A DNA stretch of 7,606 bases from Anaerolineae bacterium (GCA_030620125.1 JAUXFI010000095.1:1-7606), one strand, 5' to 3'. Positions 1-5,936 are shown, counted from the first letter of the stretch. The notes: generated by a model from the letters alone, not told the origin. A program made the numbers and translations.

Positions 1-2
1 CC

Positions 3-1007
3 GCCGGGGCCGGGCGCGACGGGGAAAAGGGGGGAACGGTGGGGGTGGTGACTGCGCTTCCCTCTTCCAAAGTTGAGAGAGGGGGAGGGGGACGAAGGGG
101 GGAGGGGGAGAGGGCCACTCCTCGCCGCACCCGCACCCGTGGCTTCGTCAAGGTGCAGGACGGCTGCGACAATCACTGTACTTACTGCATCACCCGTCTG
201 TTGAGAGGGCCGGCCCGCAGCCGTCCGCTGGCGGCCGTCGTCACCGAGGTGCGGGCACTCGTCCAGGCGGGTTGCCAGGAGGCTGTGCTGACCGGTGTGA
301 ATCTGGGCGCTTACGGGCGTGACCTGGGGCTGCCGCGTGGTCTGTGGACGTTGATCGTCGCCCTGCTGGCTGACACCGATCTGCCTCGTCTCCGACTTTC
401 GTCGCTGGAGCCCTGGGACCTGGACGAACAGTTCTTTGGATTGTGGGAGAACCCGCGTTTGTGCCGCCAACTCCACTTGCCGTTACAGGCCGGCTGCGAC
501 GAGACCCTGCGCCGCATGGGCCGGCGCATCACCACAGCAGAGTTCTCCCGGCTGGTGGAGGCCGCCCGCGCAACCGTCTCCGACCTGGCCGTGACCACTG
601 ACGTCATCGTCGGCTTCCCCGGTGAGGACGAGACTGCCTTCCGCGCCAATTGTGATTTTGTGGCGGCGATGGAGTTTGCGCGAGTACACGTTTTCCCCTA
701 CTCTCCGCGACCCGGCACGCCTGCCACCCGCCTGCCAGACCAGATGGGGCGCGAGGTGCGCAACGCGCGCGCGGATGTGATGCGCGAGTTGGGCGCTGAA
801 CAAGCTCTCCGCTTTCGCAAGCGATTTGTGGGGCGGAAGATGGCGGTGCTGTGGGAGCGGCGGAGGCGTGATGGCCTGTGGGCCGGTCTGACCGATAACT
901 ACCTGCGGGTAGTCACGCGCGCGGAAGGCGACCTGCACAACCGGCTCACCGCCACGCGGTTGCTGGCCGCGCAGAACGGTTACCTGGTAGGTATGGTAAA
1001 CTGGTAA
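3..1007 (+). CDS. mtaB: tRNA (t6A37) methylthiotransferase MtaB, 5'-truncated by window edge
   Basis: This is the radical SAM and TRAM part of MtaB, which adds a methylthio group to t6A at position 37 of ANN-decoding tRNAs, giving ms2t6A. The reading frame is open to the left edge, so the true start and the N-terminal MTTase (UPF0004) domain with its own iron-sulfur cysteines lie outside the window; the first in-frame GTG at 39 is not a believable start. The radical SAM cluster motif CDNHCTYC (cysteine codons at 165, 177 and 186) sits in the family context FVKVQDGC. The downstream VLTGVNLGAYG favours MtaB over MiaB. The C-terminal ~65 residues resemble a TRAM RNA-binding domain. Positions 3-125 encode an unusual Gly/Arg/Glu-rich linker just before the radical SAM domain. 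The TAA stop at 1005-1007 lies inside a tandem repeat. In Bacillus the orthologue yqeV also lies just before rpsU. Confidence 0.92.
   Translation, partial: AGAGRDGEKGGTVGVVTALPSSKVERGGGGRRGEGERATPRRTRTRGFVKVQDGCDNHCTYCITRLLRGPARSRPLAAVVTEVRALVQAGCQEAVLTGVNLGAYGRDLGLPRGLWTLIVALLADTDLPRLRLSSLEPWDLDEQFFGLWENPRLCRQLHLPLQAGCDETLRRMGRRITTAEFSRLVEAARATVSDLAVTTDVIVGFPGEDETAFRANCDFVAAMEFARVHVFPYSPRPGTPATRLPDQMGREVRNARADVMRELGAEQALRFRKRFVGRKMAVLWERRRRDGLWAGLTDNYLRVVTRAEGDLHNRLTATRLLAAQNGYLVGMVNW
12..114 (+). repeat. G-tract-rich low-complexity stretch inside mtaB, two G-quadruplex-like motifs
   Basis: The coding strand holds two clusters of four or more G-tracts with short loops. The first has tracts at 12-14, 21-24, 29-34 and 41-45. 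The second has tracts at 81-85, 87-91, 97-102, 104-108 and 112-114. Both fit the G3+N1-7 G-quadruplex pattern. The stretch encodes the Gly/Arg-rich linker before the MtaB radical SAM domain. Quadruplex folding is inferred from the pattern only. Confidence 0.6.
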
Positions 1008-1105
1008 ACTGGTAAACTGGTAAATTGGTAGATTGGGAAACCAGTTGCCGTTCCACCAAACTCGTCAATCTACCAATCTACCAACATACCAATCTACCAA
1101 CACAT
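993..1105. repeat. Inverted-repeat locus 1 built from 8-bp tandem units
   Basis: The left arm (993-1040) is six 8-base units: ATGGTAAA, three of CTGGTAAA, TTGGTAGA and TTGGGAAA. After a 25-base spacer, the right arm (1066-1105) is five 8-base units of CAATCTAC type, which is the reverse complement of the GGTAGATTG phase. The arms can pair imperfectly into a long AT-rich hairpin. The left arm supplies the TAA stop of mtaB at 1005-1007. The right arm ends directly against the GAGGAGG ribosome binding site (1106-1112) of the CBS-ACT gene. The locus belongs to the same repeat family as 5863-5936. A role as terminator or mRNA stabiliser is possible, but no T-tract follows. Confidence 0.85.
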
Positions 1106-1117
1106 GAGGAGGATGTT

Positions 1118-1771
1118 ATGTTAGTCAAAAACCGAATGACCGTTGATCCGCTAACTATCACGACCGAAACCAGTCTCAAGGATGCACTAGAGTTGATCCG
1201 CAGCAAGCCGTTCCGCCACCTGCCGGTGCTGGACGAGAACGGCAAATTGGTGGGCATCGTGACCGAGGAAAGCCTGGTCTATGCTTCTCCCACCCCTACC
1301 ACGACCCTCAGTGTTTTTGAGGTGGACTATATCCTGTCGCGCACAAAGATCGGCCAGATCATACAGGGCCGGATCATCACCGTGGGGCCTGATCTGCCTG
1401 TCGAGGAGGCGGCGCGCGTGATGATAGACCATCACATCGGTTGCCTGCCTGTCGTCGAGGACGACAAACTGGTCGGTATCATCAGCGACACCGATATCTT
1501 CCGCGTGCTCGTCGAAGGGCTGGGGGGCGGGCATCCCTCGCTGCGCATCACCATTGTTATCCCGGAGGAGGTGGGCAGCCTGGCGCGGGTCACGAATCGC
1601 GTTGTGGCCCTGGGCGGCAACATCTACTCGCTGGCCATATTTTGGGGTGATCGTCCCGAGGAGCGGATCGTTGCCTTCCGCCTGGAGGGGGTGGATCGGG
1701 AGACCGCTGTGCAGGCGCTGGAGGCCGATGGCATCGAGGTCGCGGACGTGTGGGAGCCAGACCCTGCTTGA
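1118..1771 (+). CDS. CBS-CBS-ACT domain protein (AcuB-like)
   Basis: This predicted soluble regulatory protein has 217 residues. A first CBS domain spans residues ~1-56 (HLPVLDENGKLVGIV) and a second ~76-133 (CLPVVEDDKLVGIISDTDIF). A C-terminal ACT domain spans ~141-213 (LRITIVIPEEVGSLARV). CBS pairs usually bind adenosyl nucleotides and ACT domains often bind amino acids, so it probably senses a ligand. The second CBS has the typical S-x-x-D nucleotide contact (S123, D126), whereas the equivalent turn of the first is TEES. The domain order matches Bacillus AcuB, but the acetoin context is absent, so I give no gene symbol. I chose ATG 1118 because GAGGAGG (1106-1112) precedes it by 5 bases; the frame extends upstream to 1025 only by reading through repeat DNA. 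It lies between mtaB and rpsU, which are close neighbours in Bacillus. The TGA stop overlaps the rpsU promoter -35 box. Confidence 0.9.
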   Translation: MLVKNRMTVDPLTITTETSLKDALELIRSKPFRHLPVLDENGKLVGIVTEESLVYASPTPTTTLSVFEVDYILSRTKIGQIIQGRIITVGPDLPVEEAARVMIDHHIGCLPVVEDDKLVGIISDTDIFRVLVEGLGGGHPSLRITIVIPEEVGSLARVTNRVVALGGNIYSLAIFWGDRPEERIVAFRLEGVDRETAVQALEADGIEVADVWEPDPA

Positions 1772-1796
1772 CAAGCCTTCGGTGGGCGATTATAAT
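1768..1796 (+). promoter_or_regulatory. Perfect-consensus sigma-70 promoter of the rpsU-yqeY unit
   Basis: TTGACA lies at 1768-1773 and TATAAT at 1791-1796, with a 17-base spacer. All twelve hexamer positions match the housekeeping consensus at the optimal spacing. The -35 box overlaps the stop codon of the CBS-ACT gene (1769-1771). Transcription would start near 1803, leaving a leader of about 46 bases before the rpsU GTG. Confidence 0.9.
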
Positions 1797-1812
1797 GAGC
1801 CTGATCGAGAAA

Positions 1813-1827
1813 CCAGTTCTAAACTGG
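1813..1827 (+). promoter_or_regulatory. Small hairpin in the rpsU leader
   Basis: CCAGTT (1813-1818) can pair with AACTGG (1822-1827) around a 3-base loop. The hairpin sits between the predicted transcript start (~1803) and the purine-rich ribosome binding site (1832-1844). It has no T-tract, so it is not a terminator. It could affect S21 translation or mRNA stability, which is inference. The 10-mer GAAACCAGTT at 1809-1818 also occurs at 1037-1046 in repeat locus 1. Confidence 0.4.
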
Positions 1828-1848
1828 GTATAGAGAGGGGGGAAGTGA

Positions 1849-2055
1849 GTGACCCAAGTTGTAGTTGAGAAGGGCGAGTCCTTCGATTCGTTGTTGAGGC
1901 GTTTCAACAAGAAGGTACAGCGTGATCGTGTGCTATCGGAGGTGCGCCGCCGTCGCTTTTTCGAAAAGCCAAGCGTGATCCGCAAGCGTAAGAAAGCGGC
2001 CAAATTGCGCAAGAGCCGCCGGCAGACGTTCAAGGAACGTCGAATGCGCTATTAG
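1849..2055 (+). CDS. rpsU: 30S ribosomal protein S21
   Basis: S21 is a small basic protein of the 30S subunit platform, near the 3' end of 16S rRNA, and helps initiation on mRNAs. The 68-residue product starts VVVEKGESFDSLLRRFNKKV and continues with the family's EKPSVIRKRKKAAKLRK segment and an Arg/Lys-rich tail. Length and sequence are ordinary for the longer bacterial S21 proteins. GTG 1849 is the start: it lies 5 bases after a GGGGGGAAG-type purine stretch, and the product aligns with the family from its first residues. It is the first gene behind the consensus promoter at 1768-1796. yqeY follows 29 bases later, a pairing also seen in Bacillus, so the two are probably cotranscribed. Confidence 0.96.
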   Translation: MTQVVVEKGESFDSLLRRFNKKVQRDRVLSEVRRRRFFEKPSVIRKRKKAAKLRKSRRQTFKERRMRY

Positions 2056-2084
2056 AGCTGCGGGCTGCAGGAATGGAGCTGCGC

Positions 2085-2531
2085 ATGGGCCTGAAGCAGC
2101 GATTACAAGATGATCTCAAGGATGCGCTCCGCGCTCGTGACGAGCGTCGCAAGTCCGTCATCCGCATGACACTGGCTGCGATAGTCAACGCCGAGGTTGA
2201 ACACGGCGCTGAACTTGACGACGCAGGCGTGATCGTGGTACTGCGGAAGCAGGCCAAGCGGCGGCGTGATACCATCGCCGAGTTGCAGCAAGCCGACCGG
2301 CCCGAGTTGCTCGCCGGCGAGGAGGCGGAGCTGGCAATCCTGGATGAGTATCTGCCCAGTCTCTTTTCGCGAGAGGCAATCGCTGAGGAGGCACGTCAGG
2401 TCATCGCAGAGGTTGGGGCGACTGGGATGGGACATAAGGGGCTGGTGATGCGCCAACTGATGCCCGAGCTCAAAGGTCGCGCCGACGGCCGCGTCGTGAA
2501 TAAAGTCGTACGCGAGTTGCTGTCTGGCTAG
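2085..2531 (+). CDS. yqeY: GatB/YqeY domain protein
   Basis: The 148-residue protein belongs to the YqeY family, related to the C-terminal helical domain of GatB, the tRNA-dependent amidotransferase subunit. Its exact role is unknown; a tRNA-related function is inferred from the GatB relationship. The sequence begins MGLKQRLQDDLKDALRARDE and has the family segments VLRKQAKRRRDTIAELQQADR, LDEYLP and MGHKGLVMRQLMPELKGRADG. I prefer ATG 2085 over ATG 2073: GGAG at 2075-2078 is 6 bases before 2085, whereas the AGGA ahead of 2073 touches the start codon, and the family normally starts with the MxLKxRL segment. It lies downstream of rpsU under the same promoter and is followed by an intrinsic terminator. 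Confidence 0.93.
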   Translation: MGLKQRLQDDLKDALRARDERRKSVIRMTLAAIVNAEVEHGAELDDAGVIVVLRKQAKRRRDTIAELQQADRPELLAGEEAELAILDEYLPSLFSREAIAEEARQVIAEVGATGMGHKGLVMRQLMPELKGRADGRVVNKVVRELLSG

Positions 2532-2568
2532 GACGCGCTCGCCAGAGGACAAGTCACACTGATGGACG

Positions 2569-2598
2569 AGAGGGAGCGCTACATGTGCTCCCTTTTTG
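2569..2598 (+). terminator. Intrinsic terminator between yqeY and pgpH
   Basis: AGGGAGCGC (2571-2579) pairs with GTGCTCCCT (2585-2593) around the 5-base loop TACAT, giving a 9-bp stem with one G-U pair. T5 at 2593-2597 follows, overlapping the stem by one base. This is a textbook Rho-independent terminator for rpsU-yqeY. It ends only 14 bases before the likely pgpH start, so readthrough or antitermination would affect the downstream operon. Confidence 0.85.
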
Positions 2599-2611
2599 TC
2601 AATCTCAACCG

Positions 2612-4783
2612 ATGAGCACGAACGCTATCAACGCCAAGGGTAACGGAGGGAAGCTCTCGCCACGCCGGGTCAGCCGTCGCTGGTGGGCCTGGCTGCGCCT
2701 GATCCTGCTGGGAACGGTGCTGGCAGGTACTGCAGTTGTGGCTATGGTACTCCCTCTATTGCCCACGGGTCGAGTGGTGCTGGAGGAGGGAGACATCGCT
2801 CCAGAGGACATACGCGCTCCTCGCAGTGTGACTTTCGAGAGTGCCATTCGGTATGCGGACGAGTTGGAGAGGGCCGCAGACGCGGTCGTGCTGGTCTATA
2901 GACTTCCTGATCCCGCACTGGCCCGTCAACAACTCGACCGTGCTCGCCAGGTGCTCGATTACCTGGGGTCGGTGCGTGCCGACACGCTTGCGTCCCCTGC
3001 CCGGCAGCGGGGTTGGATCCTGGCCGTATCTGAGCTAGATGATCTCCCCGTCGAGATGCTCGACAGTCTCCTCGCTCTGCCCGACGAGAGCTGGAGTCGG
3101 GTACAGTTGGATACTCTGGCCGTGATTGACCAGGCGATGCGCGGTGAGATTCGCACGGGCTACCTGGAGGATGCCTTGGAGGGAGTGCCTGCGCGAGTCA
3201 GTCTCGACCTTTCGGTCGAGGAAACCGCCGCCACCATTGCGCTTGCGCAGCGTTTCTTAAAGCCCAACTCTTTCCTCGACCCCGATGCCACGGCCGATGC
3301 TCAAGCCCTTGCCCGCGAGGAGGTACAACCTCCACTGCGCACCTTTGAAGTCAACCAGATCATCGTGCGAGAGGGAGAGCGTGTCGAACCGCTCGACATA
3401 GAAGCGCTGGATCAACTCGGGCTGCGGCAGCCTCAGGTGAAGTGGACCGATTTTATTGGACCTGGCCTGCTGGCTGTGCTGGAGACGCTGGTGCTGTTCC
3501 TCTACCTGGCGCGCTTTCAGCCCGATGTGGTGTGGGAAGGACGGCGGCTTTTCCTGCTGGTGTTGTTGACTTTTCTCTTTTTGGTGGGAGCCAGGCTGAT
3601 GGTGCCGGGCAACATCGTGCTGCGTTATCTTTTTCCAGCGCCGGCATTGGCGATGCTGGCTTCGGCCACCCTGGGGCCACACGCGGGTGTGGCAAGCGTC
3701 GTCTTCCTTGGCGGCATCACCGGTGTCATCGCCGATACTCCTCTGGAGATGACCACTTACGTTGCCCTGGGCGGGCTGGTCGCCGCGCTCACTCTGGGGC
3801 GCGTCGAGCGCATGGGCGAGCTCTTTAGGTCTGGCGCTTGCGTCGCCCTGGCGCAAGTCGGCATTCTCGCTGCCTTTAACTTGCCGTACGGCATTGCCCA
3901 ACCTGGCGAGTTGCTGATCTCGGCGCTGGCTGGCGTCGTCAATGGGGGCGTCTCGGCCAGCCTGGCGCTGGGGGGGCTGTTCCTCATAGGCCCGCTGTTC
4001 GACATTCCTACGACGATGCGCCTCATCGAACTGAGTCGCCCCGACCAGCCGCTGTTACAGCGGTTGCTGCGCGAAGCGCCCGCGACGTACCATCATAGTT
4101 TGCTCGTCGGCAACCTGGCCGAGCAGGCAGCCGAGCGCATCGGCGCCAATGCCTTGCTCACCCGCGTGGGAGCATACTACCACGACGTGGGCAAGCTCGC
4201 CCGTCCATACTTTTTCACCGAAAACCAGGTCGAAGGCGTGAATCCTCTGGAGCAACTCGACCCGCGTACAGCCGCCGGGGTACTCACCGACCACGTCCAG
4301 GATGGGCTGGAACTGGCGCGGCGTTACCGGTTGCCTCGTCGCGTGCGGGCCTTCATCGCCGAACATCACGGCACCAATTGGGTGAGCTTTCTCTATCACA
4401 AGGCTGTGCAGTTGGCGGGTGACGCAACGCTGGTTGATGAAAGCGACTTCCGCTATCAGGGTTCCAAGCCCCAAAGCAAGGAGACCGCCCTGGTCATGCT
4501 GGCCGATAGTTGTGAGGCGGCCGTGCGCTCTACACGCCCCACCAGCGCCGAGGAGGTGGCGGAAATCGTCAACCACATTGTAGACCAGCGCGTGGCCGAT
4601 GGTCAACTGAGCGAGTGCGATCTGACCTTGCATGATCTAGAGATCGTGCGCGAGACTTTTATCTCGGCATTGAAGGGCACCTTCCATCCGCGCATCAAAT
4701 ACCCACAATCGGCAGAGGTGACAGCACGTGAAAGCAAGATCCGAACCAGCGATGTCTCTCCAAACGGTAGAGATACGGATTGA
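2612..4783 (+). CDS. pgpH: PgpH-type HD-domain phosphohydrolase (c-di-AMP phosphodiesterase), 7TM
   Basis: Members of this membrane family (Listeria PgpH, Bacillus YqfF) hydrolyse c-di-AMP. The product has 723 residues. A basic N-terminus leads to a first membrane helix (~28-50), an extracytoplasmic 7TMR-HDED domain (~52-275), a block of membrane helices (~280-470) and a cytoplasmic HD domain (~485-690). Metal-site candidates are H495 (TYHHS), H524-D525 (YYHDVGK), H561 (DHVQDG), H585-H586 (EHHGT) and D632 (ADSCEAA). Their order matches the family and the whole set is present. DFRYQGSKPQSKE is also characteristic. ATG 2612 is the likely start because the in-frame GTG at 2585 lies within the terminator stem. 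No Shine-Dalgarno precedes it, which is odd for a gene just behind a terminator. The 3' end overlaps ybeY by 56 bases. Confidence 0.94.
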   Translation: MSTNAINAKGNGGKLSPRRVSRRWWAWLRLILLGTVLAGTAVVAMVLPLLPTGRVVLEEGDIAPEDIRAPRSVTFESAIRYADELERAADAVVLVYRLPDPALARQQLDRARQVLDYLGSVRADTLASPARQRGWILAVSELDDLPVEMLDSLLALPDESWSRVQLDTLAVIDQAMRGEIRTGYLEDALEGVPARVSLDLSVEETAATIALAQRFLKPNSFLDPDATADAQALAREEVQPPLRTFEVNQIIVREGERVEPLDIEALDQLGLRQPQVKWTDFIGPGLLAVLETLVLFLYLARFQPDVVWEGRRLFLLVLLTFLFLVGARLMVPGNIVLRYLFPAPALAMLASATLGPHAGVASVVFLGGITGVIADTPLEMTTYVALGGLVAALTLGRVERMGELFRSGACVALAQVGILAAFNLPYGIAQPGELLISALAGVVNGGVSASLALGGLFLIGPLFDIPTTMRLIELSRPDQPLLQRLLREAPATYHHSLLVGNLAEQAAERIGANALLTRVGAYYHDVGKLARPYFFTENQVEGVNPLEQLDPRTAAGVLTDHVQDGLELARRYRLPRRVRAFIAEHHGTNWVSFLYHKAVQLAGDATLVDESDFRYQGSKPQSKETALVMLADSCEAAVRSTRPTSAEEVAEIVNHIVDQRVADGQLSECDLTLHDLEIVRETFISALKGTFHPRIKYPQSAEVTARESKIRTSDVSPNGRDTD

Positions 4784-5228
4784 CGAGCAATTCCAGGCGC
4801 AAGTTCAACCCGATCCGCTGCACCAGGCTGCCCTGGCGACTCTGACCCACCAACAGGTGCAGGAGTCATTTGAACTGGCCGTGGTGGTGACCGGTGACGA
4901 GGTGTTGCAGGAACTCAACCGCCGCCACCGGGGCGTGGATGCAACGACCGACGTGCTGGCTTTCCCCGACGACACACGCGGGCCGTTCGTCGGTGCGCCG
5001 GGACTGCCGCGTTACCTGGGCGACGTCATCATATCCTTCCCGCGCGCCGGGGATCAGGCCGCCGAGGCCGGACACGATGTCCAGGCGGAACTGCAATTGC
5101 TGGTCGTCCACGGAGTGCTGCACCTGCTGGGGTACGACGATGTGACGGAGGAGAAGCGGGCGCAGATGTGGGCCGCACAGGCCGAGATCCTCCAGGCTCT
5201 GGGAGTCGAGGCGCATCTCCCTGCTTGA
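4728..5228 (+). CDS. ybeY: Endoribonuclease YbeY (rRNA maturation factor)
   Basis: YbeY is a metal-dependent single-strand endoribonuclease needed for 16S rRNA 3'-end maturation and 70S quality control. The 166-residue product contains the family segments GVDATTDVLAFP and LGDVIIS and the metal motif HGVLHLLGYDD. The usual motif is HxxxHxxxxxH; here the residues are H128, H132 and D138, so Asp replaces the third His. Asp at this place also occurs in some YbeY proteins, as I recall in Bacteroidetes, so the enzyme may still bind metal. GTG 4728 has a strong ribosome binding site (AGAGGTGA, 4714-4721, 6 bases upstream) and is preferred; ATG 4752 would give 158 residues and has no clear site. It overlaps the end of pgpH and lies 6 bases before dgkA, implying coupled translation. 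Confidence 0.92.
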   Translation: MKARSEPAMSLQTVEIRIDEQFQAQVQPDPLHQAALATLTHQQVQESFELAVVVTGDEVLQELNRRHRGVDATTDVLAFPDDTRGPFVGAPGLPRYLGDVIISFPRAGDQAAEAGHDVQAELQLLVVHGVLHLLGYDDVTEEKRAQMWAAQAEILQALGVEAHLPA

Positions 5229-5234
5229 TGTGTT

Positions 5235-5606
5235 ATGCGCAGCCAGAATATCATTGAGAGTTTTCGCTTCGCTTTCTCTGGCCTGTGGTACGCTTTGCGT
5301 ACGCAGCGCAATACGCGCATCCATCTGGCTATCGCTGCGGGCGCTGTCGCGCTGGGATTGTGGCTGGGCATCTCTCTTACTCAGTGGGCAGTGCTAGCGC
5401 TGACCATCGGCTTTGTGCTGGTGAGCGAGATGCTGAACACCGTGGCGGAGACGCTGGTGGACCTGGTCAGCCCCGGCTATCACCCGCTGGCGAAAGTGAT
5501 CAAGGATGTGACGGCGGCAGCGGTGCTACTCACTGCCATCATCTCTGTGATTGTGGGCCTGCTGGTGATAGGTCCGCCGCTGTGGGCGCGAGTTTTGGGA
5601 GACTGA
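5235..5606 (+). CDS. dgkA: Diacylglycerol/undecaprenol kinase DgkA family protein
   Basis: This small integral membrane lipid kinase has 123 residues. Gram-positive relatives phosphorylate undecaprenol, recycling the carrier for cell-wall and glycan synthesis; the substrate here cannot be read from sequence. There are three hydrophobic segments (~31-46, ~50-64, ~93-115). The conserved block SEMLNTVAETLVDL supplies E65, N68, E72 (the likely catalytic Glu) and D76. It is followed by HPLAKVIKDVTAAAVLL, the second signature with K87, K90 and D91. ATG 5235 lies 6 bases after the ybeY stop with no obvious Shine-Dalgarno, so it probably depends on translational coupling. The pgpH-ybeY-dgkA order is the same as in Bacillus, where cdd and era follow; here the next sequence is an unrelated gene remnant. 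Confidence 0.93.
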   Translation: MRSQNIIESFRFAFSGLWYALRTQRNTRIHLAIAAGAVALGLWLGISLTQWAVLALTIGFVLVSEMLNTVAETLVDLVSPGYHPLAKVIKDVTAAAVLLTAIISVIVGLLVIGPPLWARVLGD

Positions 5607-5631
5607 GATGAACGTTGATCTTGCGCTTTAG

Positions 5632-5877
5632 GTCAAGGAGGTTGCCGTGGTCGGCGTGCAGCCGCCGCGTTGGCCCAGCAAGCGAGTCAAGGCCTACGTC
5701 GTCCTGCGCAAGGGGGAAGACCTCAGCGAGGAGGAACTGATCGCTTTCTGCAAGCGGCGGCTGGAGGAGTGGCAGGTGCCCTGGAAGGTAGAGTTCCGCC
5801 GCGAGTTGCCCAAGTCCTTCGTCGGCAAGGTGCTGCGTCGCTTGCTGGTGGAGGAGGAAGAGTTGGTAGATTGGTAG
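5632..5877 (+). pseudogene. Remnant of acyl-CoA ligase C-terminal domain (AMP-binding_C)
   Basis: Homology to the C-terminal lid domain of fatty-acyl-CoA/acyl-CoA synthetases begins at codon 5632 with VKEVAVVGVQPPRW. It continues through KAYVVLRKGEDLSEEELIAF and ends with ELPKSFVGKVLRRLL, which includes the family's catalytic-lysine motif (PKxxxGK). The large N-terminal adenylation domain is missing: an in-frame TAG at 5629-5631 directly precedes the homology and dgkA ends at 5606. The segment AAGGAGG (5635-5641) happens to be a good ribosome binding site for GTG 5647, so a 76-residue stand-alone lid domain could still be made. The frame ends at TAG 5875-5877 inside repeat locus 2. I read it as a decayed gene end, though a translated domain cannot be ruled out. 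Confidence 0.8.
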
Positions 5878-5936
5878 ATTGGTAGATTGGTGCACCGGTG
5901 ATCAGTCTACCAATATACCAGTTTCCCAATCTACTA
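5863..5936. repeat. Inverted-repeat locus 2 built from 8-bp tandem units
   Basis: The left arm is TTGGTAGA three times (5863-5886) and then TTGGTGCA (5887-5894). A 10-base spacer (5895-5904) follows. The right arm is GTCTACCA, ATATACCA, GTTTCCCA and ATCTACTA (5905-5936). About 21 of 25 positions match when the right arm's reverse complement is laid on the left arm, so a long imperfect hairpin is possible. It holds the stop codon of the upstream ligase remnant and ends 4 bases before the greA ribosome binding site. It is the same repeat family as 993-1105. Confidence 0.85.

Noticed and set aside
993..1105. CRISPR-like appearance of the regular short repeats
   Set aside because: Units are 8 bases and contiguous, with no spacers of 30-40 bases and no cas genes.
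1025..1117. Upstream extension of the CBS-ACT frame from a TTG at 1025
   Set aside because: The extra 31 residues are encoded by the repeat array and lack similarity to the family; ATG 1118 has a strong ribosome binding site.
2215..2243. TTGACG inside yqeY as a -35 box for pgpH
   Set aside because: The sequence at the required distance (GTACTG) does not resemble a -10 box, and it is over 350 bases from the gene.
2585..2611. GTG 2585 as the pgpH start
   Set aside because: The codon lies in the 3' arm of the terminator hairpin and the added residues have no family support.
3257..3901. Long minus-strand open frame opposite pgpH
   Set aside because: It is a shadow of a high-GC gene: Gln/His-rich without any recognisable domain, and the + strand frame is clearly real.
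5608..5631. Seven-codon ATG frame after dgkA, in frame with the ligase remnant
   Set aside because: It is too short to be called a gene and has no convincing ribosome binding site or similarity; at most it is remnant debris.
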